This document shows, in pieces, positions 1-5,714 of a stretch of DNA of 5,731 nt. Source of the stretch: Gammaproteobacteria bacterium (GTDB taxonomy: Bacteria > Pseudomonadota > Gammaproteobacteria > SZUA-229). Location: NCBI GenBank assembly GCA_030641945.1, contig DAOWLL010000134.1:1-5731 (forward strand), read 5' to 3'. The number at the start of each line of letters is the position of its first letter. Positions within the stretch are counted from its first letter, which is position 1. Below the pieces are notes generated by a model that saw only the letters and a list, made by a program, of their open reading frames with translations, had not been told where the DNA came from and made no database searches. A program made the position numbers and the translations under genes.

Positions 1-507
1 CCGGATGCCTGTTTCGATGCCGCAAGGCCAGGGATTGCAATCTACGGCTTGCGCCCTTCCCGGACCATTCAGAATCCACAGGTGGATAATCTCAGGCCCG
101 TGCTCGAATGGAAAAGCCGGATCACGTTTCTGAAGGAAGTGCCTGCGGGTACCGGCCTGAGTTATGGACACATTTATACGACGCAACGGCCGTCCCTGAT
201 TGCGACCATTCCGGTGGGTTACGGCGATGGGCTGAGTCGGAATCTTTCCGGCAAGCTTGATTTCCTCGTTGGAGGCCTGCGCTGTCCGCAGGTCGGGCGC
301 ATCACCATGGATATGTGTCTGATCGATGTGACTGCGCTGCGCGGACGCGTCAAACCTGGCGATGAAGCTGTTATCATCGGGGTACAGCAGGCAGCGGAGA
401 ACACGGCGGATGAACTGGCTGACAAACTGGGTACGATCAATTACGAGATTGTTACCGCTATCTCGCATCGGGTTCCACGCATTGTCGTGAACGCGCAGGA
501 TAACTAA
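1..507 (+). CDS. alr: Alanine racemase, C-terminal part (5' end outside window)
   Basis: Pyridoxal-phosphate enzyme that interconverts L- and D-alanine in the cytoplasm and supplies D-alanine for peptidoglycan. The frame is open from base 1, so the gene enters from the left; 168 residues are visible, a bit under half of the usual 360-380. Seen in order (fragment numbering): RPGIAIYG at 9-16, the end of the TIM-barrel domain; SYGHIY at 54-59; PVGYGDG at 71-77, whose Tyr matches the family's catalytic tyrosine that acts as the second base; VGRITMDM at 98-105, the C-terminal beta-domain segment that reaches into the partner subunit's active site; and the closing NYEIVTAISHRVPRIV. It ends at TAA 505-507. 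The transferase gene follows after 30 bases on the same strand with no terminator seen between them, so cotranscription is likely. The paralogue name dadX cannot be excluded from the fragment. Confidence 0.95.
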   Translation, partial: PDACFDAARPGIAIYGLRPSRTIQNPQVDNLRPVLEWKSRITFLKEVPAGTGLSYGHIYTTQRPSLIATIPVGYGDGLSRNLSGKLDFLVGGLRCPQVGRITMDMCLIDVTALRGRVKPGDEAVIIGVQQAAENTADELADKLGTINYEIVTAISHRVPRIVVNAQDN

Positions 508-516
508 CATCATGTT

Positions 517-529
517 ACGGTTTTACCGT
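517..529 (+). promoter_or_regulatory. Small hairpin in place of a Shine-Dalgarno site
   Basis: ACGGT-TTT-ACCGT is a perfect 5-bp stem with a 3-base loop in the 30-base gap between the racemase stop and the transferase ATG at 538. It ends 8 bases before the ATG, where a ribosome binding site would normally lie, and no AGGA-like core is visible in the gap. The stem is short and weak, so any role in translation is only an inference. Confidence 0.3.
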
Positions 530-537
530 CTTGCACC

Positions 538-1536
538 ATGTCGTTCGATCTGAAAAAGCGGAACTTTCTGACACTGCTGGATTTTTCGCCCGGGGAGATC
601 CGCTTTCTGCTGGATCTTGCCAGGGAATTGAAGCGGGCCAGGTATGCCGGAAGTGAACAGCAGCGGCTCAAAGGCAAGAATATCGCTTTGATCTTTGAGA
701 AAACATCAACACGTACACGCTGCGCCTTTGAAGTCGCCGCTTATGATCAGGGCGCGAATGTGACCTACCTCGGACCCGGCGGCTCACAAATAGGTATAAA
801 GGAAACAATGAAAGATACCGCCCGCGTGCTGGCACGGATGTATGATGGCATCGAATACCGCGGTTTCGACCAGGCGACAGCAGAAGAACTGGGACGACAC
901 GGTGTCCCGGTATGGAACGGTCTGACTGACGAGTTTCACCCAACCCAGGTGCTGGCGGATCTGCTCACCATGGAAGAACACTCAAGCAAGCCCCTGAATG
1001 AAATCGCCTTTTGTTTCACTGGCGATGGCCGCAGCAACATGGCTGCCTCGCTGCTGGCGGGTGCCGCGATCATGGGCATGGATTTTCGGCTGGCAGCACC
1101 GAAGGCGCGACAGCCTGATCCTGCGCTGGTTGCGCAGTGCCAGCAGCTGGTTAAGCAGAATCAGGGCCGCGTTGTTATTACCGAGGATATTGACAATGCT
1201 GTTGCCAATGTTGATTTCATCTATACCGATGTATGGGTGTCGATGGGTGAAGCCGAAGCGGTCTGGAAGGAACGCATTGAGCTGTTAAAACCCTACCAGG
1301 TCAATCAGACCGTCATCAAGCAGAGCCGTAATCCTGATGTGAAATTCATGCACTGCCTGCCGGCCTTTCATGATCGCGAAACGACAATCGGTGAAGAGAT
1401 CTACCGCAAGTTCGGCCTGAATTGTATGGAAGTGACCGATGAGGTATTCGAATCGGATGCCTCGATTGTTTTTGAACAGGCGGAAAACCGTATGCATACC
1501 ATCAAGGCTGTTATGGTTGCGACATTAACTGACTGA
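538..1536 (+). CDS. arcB: Ornithine carbamoyltransferase, catabolic (ArcB-like) type
   Basis: Cytoplasmic enzyme for carbamoyl phosphate + ornithine <-> citrulline + phosphate. It has 332 residues, normal for the family. The carbamoyl-phosphate domain has STRTR at 57-61 within [16 protein letters not shown], and HPTQ at 134-137. The ornithine domain has D231 with SMG at 235-237, and HCLP at 272-275. The C-terminal [13 protein letters not shown] is typical of gammaproteobacterial enzymes. From memory the N-terminal half, including [20 protein letters not shown], is closer to Pseudomonas-type ArcB than to anabolic ArgF, and the carbamate kinase gene next door favours a catabolic role (citrulline phosphorolysis). 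An argF role cannot be excluded by sequence alone. The 163-168 segment reads DGRSNM where DARNNM is usual; the ornithine-contacting Asn (N167) is kept. The ATG at 538 gives the expected N-terminus, and no in-frame upstream start exists after the racemase stop. Confidence 0.95.
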   Translation: MSFDLKKRNFLTLLDFSPGEIRFLLDLARELKRARYAGSEQQRLKGKNIALIFEKTSTRTRCAFEVAAYDQGANVTYLGPGGSQIGIKETMKDTARVLARMYDGIEYRGFDQATAEELGRHGVPVWNGLTDEFHPTQVLADLLTMEEHSSKPLNEIAFCFTGDGRSNMAASLLAGAAIMGMDFRLAAPKARQPDPALVAQCQQLVKQNQGRVVITEDIDNAVANVDFIYTDVWVSMGEAEAVWKERIELLKPYQVNQTVIKQSRNPDVKFMHCLPAFHDRETTIGEEIYRKFGLNCMEVTDEVFESDASIVFEQAENRMHTIKAVMVATLTD

Positions 1537-1538
1537 AG

Positions 1539-2471
1539 ATGAGAATAGTAGTCGCATTAGGCGGGAATGCATTGCTTCGCAACGACGAGGCTCTGACGGC
1601 GGAGAACCAGCGCAATAACATCAGGATCGCCGCCAAAGCGCTTGCACCGATTGCGCGTGAACATGACCTTGTTATTTCCCATGGCAACGGACCACAGGTC
1701 GGTTTGCTCGCGCTGCAAGAGGCGGCCTATAAGCCGAGCGAGGCTTATCCGCTGGATATCCTCGATGCCGAAACGGAAGGCATGATCGGTTACCTGATTG
1801 AGCAGGAACTGGTCAATTTGCTTCCTGCTGACCGGCCTTGTGCAACACTGCTTACCCAGATCGAAGTGGATCCGAAAGATCCTGCTTTTGTTCAGCCGAC
1901 CAAGCCTATCGGACCGTTCTACAGTGAAACCGAAGCGAACAAGCTGGCCCGGGAGCGCGGCTGGAGCATCACACAGGATGGCACACGCTTCCGTCGTGTT
2001 GTCGCCTCGCCCAGACCGAAACGTATTTTTGAACTGGGTGTTATCGAACTGCTTGTTAATCAGGGTATCGTCGTTATCTGTGCAGGTGGAGGCGGTATAC
2101 CCACTGTACAGCGGGAGGATGGCAGCTTGATCGGTGTAGAAGCGGTGATTGATAAAGATTTGGCCAGTTCGCTGCTGGCACGGGAACTGAAGGCCGATGC
2201 GCTTGTCCTGTTGACCGATGTCGATGCGGTCTATGAAGCCTGGATGGAACCGGAGGCCCGCGCTTTTGGTCGTGTTTCACCGCAGGCAATCAGCGAGTAT
2301 GCTTTTGCACCGGGTTCGATGGCGCCCAAAGTCGAAGCTGCCTGTGAATTTGTCGAGCAGACCGGCGGTATTGCAGGCATAGGGCAGCTCAAGGACGCGG
2401 CAAAGATTATGGCCGGCGAGGCGGGTACCGTGATCGCGCCGGATATGACCGGGATCAGGTGGCGGGGTTAA
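1539..2471 (+). CDS. arcC: Carbamate kinase
   Basis: Catalyses carbamoyl phosphate + ADP -> ATP + carbamate (decaying to CO2 and NH3), the energy-yielding last step of arginine/citrulline fermentation, in the cytoplasm. Its 310 residues are the standard length. Amino-acid-kinase fold landmarks: GGNAL at 8-12, SHGNGPQVG at 47-55, VVASPRP at 154-160, the glycine-rich CAGGGGIP at 181-188, [11 protein letters not shown] at 200-210, LLTDVDAVY at 224-232 (nucleotide-binding part), and GSMAPKVEA at 259-267 with the conserved Lys. The ATG lies 2 bases after the transferase TGA with only a weak GA-rich stretch before it, so translation is probably coupled to the transferase. No frame damage is seen. 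It is the last gene of the left-hand + strand group. Confidence 0.96.
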   Translation: MRIVVALGGNALLRNDEALTAENQRNNIRIAAKALAPIAREHDLVISHGNGPQVGLLALQEAAYKPSEAYPLDILDAETEGMIGYLIEQELVNLLPADRPCATLLTQIEVDPKDPAFVQPTKPIGPFYSETEANKLARERGWSITQDGTRFRRVVASPRPKRIFELGVIELLVNQGIVVICAGGGGIPTVQREDGSLIGVEAVIDKDLASSLLARELKADALVLLTDVDAVYEAWMEPEARAFGRVSPQAISEYAFAPGSMAPKVEAACEFVEQTGGIAGIGQLKDAAKIMAGEAGTVIAPDMTGIRWRG

Positions 2472-2579
2472 CGTGGATAAACGTTGCCGCAATCCACAGT
2501 TTGTCTTCAAGCGTTGCAGTTATTGTATGGATACATGATTGTTATTTCGAGCAGATCTGCATTACGTATCGAATTATCC

Positions 2580-2647
2580 GTAGGAGCGGCTTTAGCCGCG
2601 AACTGCTCGCGATCTGCAATCTTATTCGCGGCTAAAGCCGCTCCTAC
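2580..2647. repeat. Paired inverted REP-like units (BIME-like)
   Basis: The 23-base arm at 2580-2602 is the exact reverse complement of 2625-2647, with a 22-base spacer. Each arm also contains its own small palindrome, GCGGCTTTAGCCGC. The GTAGGAGCGGCTTTAGCCGCG core resembles REP elements scattered through Pseudomonas and other gammaproteobacterial genomes, which are mobilised by REP-associated tyrosine transposases (RAYTs); no such gene is in the window. Perfect identity of the arms suggests recent insertion or conservation as a structured RNA. Lying between convergent genes, it could also stabilise 3' ends or block read-through. Confidence 0.9.
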
Positions 2648-2655
2648 AAAGTAAC

Positions 2656-2680
2656 AATCCACGTCCTAAGGACGTGGATT
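2656..2680. terminator. 11-bp hairpin, possible bidirectional terminator or IS-end remnant
   Basis: AATCCACGTCC (2656-2666) pairs perfectly with GGACGTGGATT (2670-2680) across the loop TAA. It sits 8 bases after the REP pair, between converging genes, where a terminator is expected. The T tract is poor on both sides: TTAATG on the + side and TGTTACTTTG on the - side. A short hairpin of this CCxCGTCC-loop-GGACGxGG form also resembles hairpins near the right end of some IS200/IS605 (tnpB) elements, from memory. The palindrome itself is certain; its role is not. Confidence 0.5.
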
Positions 2681-2833
2681 TAATGTGTAATAAACAGATG
2701 GCTTCTGCGCCTTCTTTGTGTTCGCGGTAACAATATCTATTGCATGGTCTACTTTTATTTGGCATATAACTGTCAACGTAATAAATACTGTTGCTCTTCC
2801 GGTAGATGATTGAAGTGCCGATAATGCCACGTC

Positions 2834-2857
2834 ATTGCGCGTACGCCTTCGTGCAAT
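2834..2857 (+). terminator. Weak stem-loop beside the P-loop gene's stop codon
   Basis: ATTGCGCG (2834-2841) and CGTGCAAT (2850-2857) form an 8-bp stem with one G-U pair and an 8-base loop on + strand RNA. A run of seven T follows about 16 bases later, inside the end of the opposing gene. On the - strand the same stem has an A-C mismatch and no T tract. It could help stop transcription arriving from the carbamate kinase side, but the long gap to the T run makes this weak. Confidence 0.2.
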
Positions 2858-2864
2858 ATCCGGG

Positions 2865-4208
2865 CTAAAGCAGATTTTTTTCTTTCAGAAACGACTCAAC
2901 AAGTCCGCCCAGTCCAGGTTTGCCCACTTCGGCAAATTCATAACGGGCCCGGATCACGGGTTTGTTGATATCAATCAGCGCAGCAAGATCGCATGGTGTT
3001 GCCGAGACAACCACCTCGACGTCGGCGGCATTAATGGTCTCCCTCAGCGCCTGAAGCTGGGAGAGGTGGTAGCCCACAGCGGGTAAAACGCTGCCGATGT
3101 GTCGGTACTTGCTATAGACCTCTGCAATTTCGTCAACCGCGAATCGACGGGGGTCGATGATCTCTGCTGCCTGAGCCTGGGTGGCAGCGACGAAGCCGGC
3201 ACCGTATGGCATGTCACCGTGAGTAATCGTGGGACCATCCTCGACAACGAGCACGCGTTTACCGCGCACCCTTTCGGCGTCGTCCAGTTGTACTGGCGAA
3301 GCGCCGCGAACAATCGGTGCGTCAGGGTTAATCATGTGGGCGGTCTCAGTGACACTCTGGATGTCCGCATCCGATGCCGAGTTCACCTTGGCGATCAGGA
3401 TGATGTCAGCCATACGCAGCACCGCTTCGCCCGGATGATGCGTGGATTCGTTATGCGGCCTGAGGGGATCGACCAGTACAATGTGTAGATCGGGACGAAC
3501 GAAGGAGAAATCGTTATTACCACCATCCCATAAAATGATATCGGCTTCTGTTTCGGCACGTGCAACGATCTTGGCATAATCGACGCCGGCATAGACAATA
3601 TTGCCGAGCGCTATATGCGGCTCGTATTCCTCGCGCTCTTCGATAGTGCAATTGGCAGCGTCAAGATCATCGCTGGAAGTGAACCGCTGTACCGACTGAT
3701 GCTGGAGTTCTCCATAAGGCATTGGATGGCGAATCACTGCAACCGTCATGCCTTGTTCTTTAAGATATTTTGAAAGCCATCGGGTTGTTTGTGATTTGCC
3801 GCAACCGGTGCGCACCGCACAACAGGCAATCACCGGGACCCCGGCTTGCAGCATTGTCCGTTCCGGCCCCAGTAATATGAAATCGGCTCCGCTGGCCAAT
3901 GCGATGGATGCATTGTGCATAACCCGGTCATGGGTAACATCGCTGTAGGCAAAAACCACGACATCAATGTGCTTGTCTTTGCACAGCTCTTCAAGCCCTG
4001 TCTCTTCAACAATCGGTATGCCATCAGGATAAAAGTTGCCGGCTAATGCAGCGGGATAATAGCGCCCGGCAATCTCAGGTATTTGAGTGGCAGTGAAAGC
4101 AACGACTTCAGCGGATGGATCGTCGCGATACACCATATTGAAATTATGAAAATCACGTCCGGCGGCACCCATGATGACGATGCGTGTTCGTCGGTCTTGT
4201 TTCGTCAT
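2865..4208 (-). CDS. Predicted P-loop GTPase, cyclic 2,3-diphosphoglycerate synthetase-like
   Basis: Probably a cytoplasmic nucleotide-binding enzyme; substrate unknown. Of 447 residues, an N-terminal Rossmann-like part (about 1-125) opens with RIVIMGAAGRDFHNFN, near-diagnostic in my recollection for the family annotated as predicted GTPase (COG2403) or cyclic 2,3-diphosphoglycerate synthetase. A P-loop domain follows: VRTGCGKS at 132-139 (Walker A with the first Gly replaced by Val), a Walker B-like IILWDGGNND at 224-233, and LIAKVNSA at 271-278, in the position of a guanine-specificity motif. The C-terminal part includes SATPCDLA around 402-409. No signal peptide or membrane segment is seen. 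An in-frame TTG at 4238 would add ten residues, but ATG 4208 has AGGG 8 bases upstream and starts just before the conserved motif, so I chose it. It converges on the carbamate kinase gene. The archaeal cyclase activity should not be assumed. Confidence 0.85.
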   Translation of the reverse strand: MTKQDRRTRIVIMGAAGRDFHNFNMVYRDDPSAEVVAFTATQIPEIAGRYYPAALAGNFYPDGIPIVEETGLEELCKDKHIDVVVFAYSDVTHDRVMHNASIALASGADFILLGPERTMLQAGVPVIACCAVRTGCGKSQTTRWLSKYLKEQGMTVAVIRHPMPYGELQHQSVQRFTSSDDLDAANCTIEEREEYEPHIALGNIVYAGVDYAKIVARAETEADIILWDGGNNDFSFVRPDLHIVLVDPLRPHNESTHHPGEAVLRMADIILIAKVNSASDADIQSVTETAHMINPDAPIVRGASPVQLDDAERVRGKRVLVVEDGPTITHGDMPYGAGFVAATQAQAAEIIDPRRFAVDEIAEVYSKYRHIGSVLPAVGYHLSQLQALRETINAADVEVVVSATPCDLAALIDINKPVIRARYEFAEVGKPGLGGLVESFLKEKNLL

Positions 4209-4215
4209 TGGCCTT

Positions 4216-4219
4216 ACCC
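4216..4219 (-). promoter_or_regulatory. Ribosome binding site deciding the P-loop gene start
   Basis: On the - strand the sequence ACAGGGTAAGGCCAATG places AGGG 8 bases before the ATG at 4208. The alternative TTG at 4238 has no comparable site upstream. This supports the shorter protein. Confidence 0.5.
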
Positions 4220-4274
4220 TGTCAATCAATATGGGCAAAAGATAGTATTGATCACTATGCCAGAATTGCCGTTA

Positions 4275-4319
4275 TTGCAGAATAGTAACAATCTCTCAAG
4301 TCGCATCGGCATTCTGCAA
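4275..4319. repeat. 9-bp inverted repeat upstream of the P-loop gene
   Basis: TTGCAGAAT (4275-4283) and ATTCTGCAA (4311-4319) are perfect reverse complements separated by 27 bases, 67-111 bases upstream of the gene's ATG on the - strand. A shorter pair, ATAGT/ACTAT (4242-4246 and 4254-4258), lies between it and the gene. Either could be an operator or a leader hairpin. I do not recognise a known regulator's site, and no convincing promoter hexamers could be placed. Confidence 0.45.
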
Positions 4320-4338
4320 ACACGTCCGGTTAAATCTT

Positions 4339-4452
4339 TCATTTACCCGTAACAAACTTCAGTATAACGGTACCTGACAGAATAAGCACAATTTGAATAA
4401 AGGGACGCTTCCCACTGCTGTCCCACTTACGCGTCATTCCAGTGAAGCTCAT
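4339..4452 (-). CDS. Possible small single-span membrane protein ORF
   Basis: A 37-residue frame starting at ATG 4452. Its first half is hydrophilic and basic (TRKWDSSGKRPF) and its second half is one hydrophobic stretch of about 17 residues (IQIVLILSGTVILKFV), ending TGK. That layout fits a small inner-membrane peptide with a cytoplasmic N-terminus. The same frame is open upstream to an ATG at 4527 that overlaps the stop of the methyltransferase tail fragment (TGATG), which would give 63 residues. The extra residues are not protein-like, and no clear ribosome binding site precedes any candidate start. I do not recognise a family, and chance is a real alternative. Confidence 0.22.
   Translation of the reverse strand: MSFTGMTRKWDSSGKRPFIQIVLILSGTVILKFVTGK
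4402..4424. repeat. Small nested palindromes
   Basis: GGGA-CGCT-TCCC (4402-4413) and the overlapping GGGAC...GTCCC pair (4402-4406 with 4420-4424) can form alternative short stems. They lie in the gap between the methyltransferase tail fragment and the P-loop gene, inside the small ORF. They are too short to assign to a repeat family from one copy. Confidence 0.3.
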
Positions 4453-4526
4453 ATCGCCAAGTGGTCGAGAAGACGGGTATAGATAAAGATAACATGGGTC
4501 CGTTCGGGGGGAAGTTTTCGTAAACA

Positions 4527-4742
4527 TCACTTCTCCCCCACTGCAATTAACACTTCAGTATTAAACCAGACCCCACCCTCACCAATGACTTCGGTTATTT
4601 CTTTACGGTGTGCTTCTTCAAATTCTTTTTGTTCTTCATCGGTAAGCTGACTTAACAGGCTTCGCCAGCCTGCATTCCAGACTACATCCCACCACGATAA
4701 GGCAGTGTATAGTGAATAGTTAATAGTGAATAACGAAAACAT
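4527..4742 (-). pseudogene. Methyltransferase 3'-end fragment (second copy of the C-terminal tail)
   Basis: A 71-residue frame from ATG 4742, which overlaps the upstream methyltransferase stop as TAATG. Residues 17-71 (bases 4530-4694) align without gaps to residues 217-271 of that enzyme, about 42 of 55 identical by eye, starting exactly at WWDVVWNAGWRSLL and ending VGEK. The SAM-binding domain is absent, so this piece cannot be a methyltransferase. Residues 1-16 (FSLFTINYSLYTALS after Met) are only the translation of a 7-bp tandem repeat. The tail frame is intact, and most of its differences from the full gene are synonymous, as expected if it came from a once functional paralogue that lost its 5' part. 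Reinitiation at the overlapping ATG could still produce a small peptide. A longer frame opening at 4787 is a shadow of the neighbour's end. Confidence 0.8.
4703..4737. repeat. Heptanucleotide tandem repeat
   Basis: Five consecutive 7-base units on the + strand: CAGTGTA, TAGTGAA, TAGTTAA, TAGTGAA, TAACGAA. The array sits 8 bases from the start of the methyltransferase tail fragment and 4 bases past the stop codon of the full methyltransferase, so it occupies the junction between the two. Two more units, and part of a third, are at the right edge of the window. Similar 7-bp repeats, which translate to peptides such as SLFTINYSLFTI, occur as dispersed short tandem repeats in several bacterial groups. 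Confidence 0.85.
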
Positions 4743-5560
4743 TAATTCTTTTCGCCTATGGCGATAAGTACCTCGGTGTTGAACCACACACCATCGTTGC
4801 CGATGACCTCTGCAATCTCTTCTAGATGATCTTTTTCGAAAACTTTTTGTTCTTTTTCTGTCATCTGGTTAAGCAGACTCCGCCATCCCGCATTCCAAAC
4901 AACATCCCACCACATCTGTGGTGATGTCATTTGGTAACCAAGGGGTTCGTGGTAGATGTTCACGTTTGTTATATTTACCGCGTTGAACTGTTCTTTAATT
5001 AATTCCTGTGTTGCCAGGCGTTTCCATGACAGGGGTGGTACTTCCCGGCCGGTGGACTCGAAACGAGTGAGGAATATATCGGCCATGGGTGAGAAGGCTT
5101 CGCCGGTAAAGCTGGTAATGGCGACTTTACCGCCGGGTTTTACGGTGCGGGCGATATTGCTCAGGCCTTTGGTCATGTCTTCTAAAAAGAATAAACCAAA
5201 GCTGCTGGTGGCGATATCGAATGTGGCTTCATCGAGTTCAAGGTATTCCAGGTCCATTTGTTTGAATTCGGTATTGTCCAGGGTTTTTTCTGCGGCTTTG
5301 TTTTTTGCCTGTTGCAGCATGCCGGATGAGAGATCGATGCCGGTGACTTTGCCCTGGGTTAGTTTTTCTGCGGCGGTAAGTGCAACCACGCCGGTGCCGG
5401 TGCATACGTCGAGCAGGTGTTGATGGGGTTCAAGCTTAAGGTGTTCGACCAGGCGTTTTGCGGTTTCGGGGAAGAAGGATAACGAGGAGTGGTCGTAACC
5501 TGCGGCCACGGTGTCGAAACCGTGCTGGATCATTTTTTTTCGGTCGGTGTTGTTTTGCAT
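4742..5560 (-). CDS. Class I SAM-dependent methyltransferase (UbiE/type 11-like)
   Basis: Transfers a methyl group from S-adenosylmethionine; the acceptor is unknown. 272 residues. Rossmann-fold motifs: motif I LLDVCTGTGVVAL at 49-61 (SAM-binding glycine loop), the acidic residue ending strand 2 at D76 in GIDLSSGML, motif II near FDIATSSFGLFFLED at 114-128, and KPGGKVAITSF at 141-151. The N-terminal FDTVAAGYDH (15-24) is common in UbiE-like and type 11 enzymes. The C-terminal third (about 160-272) is a lid or substrate region, rich in Trp near 217-226; its last 55 residues recur in the adjacent fragment. No signal or membrane segment is seen. The ATG at 5560 follows an A-rich stretch without a Shine-Dalgarno sequence; Met10 is an alternative start. 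Neither neighbours nor motifs reveal the pathway. Confidence 0.9.
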   Translation of the reverse strand: MQNNTDRKKMIQHGFDTVAAGYDHSSLSFFPETAKRLVEHLKLEPHQHLLDVCTGTGVVALTAAEKLTQGKVTGIDLSSGMLQQAKNKAAEKTLDNTEFKQMDLEYLELDEATFDIATSSFGLFFLEDMTKGLSNIARTVKPGGKVAITSFTGEAFSPMADIFLTRFESTGREVPPLSWKRLATQELIKEQFNAVNITNVNIYHEPLGYQMTSPQMWWDVVWNAGWRSLLNQMTEKEQKVFEKDHLEEIAEVIGNDGVWFNTEVLIAIGEKN

Positions 5561-5714
5561 TTTTTATTGTTTTTTGGGCAGATGTGCGACCGAAATTGCT
5601 TACTTTATGCCGGCGATTGTCTGAATTACTAACTTTTTGTTTTTGTTGTTTTTTCTTTGTTGTTATTGGGCTGATTCTCGCTTATGGGTGTATCTGTGGC
5701 AAGGGATTAAACGG
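5561..5714 (-). promoter_or_regulatory. Methyltransferase upstream region with A-rich leader
   Basis: No gene is seen. Read in the gene's direction, 5631-5667 is almost entirely A with interspersed C (CAA/AAAAAC runs), about 70-110 bases before the ATG. A second A-rich run directly precedes the ATG. Such tracts can be unstructured leader RNA, curved DNA or an AT-rich upstream activating element. No Shine-Dalgarno sequence is visible. Confidence 0.4.
5674..5702 (-). promoter_or_regulatory. Candidate sigma-70-type promoter for the methyltransferase
   Basis: On the - strand, TTGCCA (5697-5702, five of six to the -35 consensus) and GAGAAT (5674-5679, four of six to the -10 consensus) are separated by 17 bases. 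Transcription would begin near 5667 and give a leader of roughly 105 bases carrying the A-rich tract. The match is modest and could be chance. Confidence 0.25.

Larger units (their letters stand above)
2472..2864. other. Intergenic region between convergent genes
   Basis: These 393 bases separate the 3' ends of the carbamate kinase and the P-loop protein genes. The region starts with a weak GTGGAT...ATCCAC stem (2473-2478 with 2492-2497), then the palindrome GCAGATCTGC (2551-2560), a double REP unit (2580-2647), a strong hairpin (2656-2680), AT-rich sequence, and a weaker stem next to the P-loop gene's stop. No open frame of convincing length or composition was found on either strand. Confidence 0.8.

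Noticed and set aside
2551..2560. 10-bp palindrome GCAGATCTGC
   Set aside because: Perfect but short and isolated. A partly similar GATCTGCA in the REP spacer is not enough to call a repeat or operator.
2471..2679. ACGTGGAT at 2471-2478 and 2672-2679 as a possible target-site duplication flanking an inserted element
   Set aside because: The second copy is part of the perfect palindrome arm, and 8-base matches within 200 bases are weak evidence without an empty-site comparison.
2773..2835. 20-residue ORF on the - strand just after the P-loop gene
   Set aside because: Very short, with no ribosome binding site and no recognisable family. Another - strand frame here is also open for about 50 codons but ends inside the hairpin at 2656-2680, so open frames are expected by chance.
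3099..3488. 129-residue + strand ORF opposite the P-loop gene
   Set aside because: It lies wholly inside a well-supported gene on the other strand and has no family-like motif.
4083..4352. 89-residue + strand ORF running out of the P-loop gene's 5' end
   Set aside because: Most of it is antisense to the conserved N-terminus of the P-loop protein, and the remaining 31 residues (from ATG 4258) are not recognisable.
4449..4500. ATCGCCAAGTGGT, resembling the D-arm region of tRNA-Gln
   Set aside because: Only about 13 bases match. No anticodon arm, T arm or acceptor stem can be built from the sequence that follows, so no tRNA or clear fragment is supported.
4956..5423. 155-residue + strand ORF opposite the methyltransferase
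   Set aside because: It is antisense to a gene with clear SAM-binding motifs, and its serine- and arginine-rich composition is that of a reverse-strand shadow.
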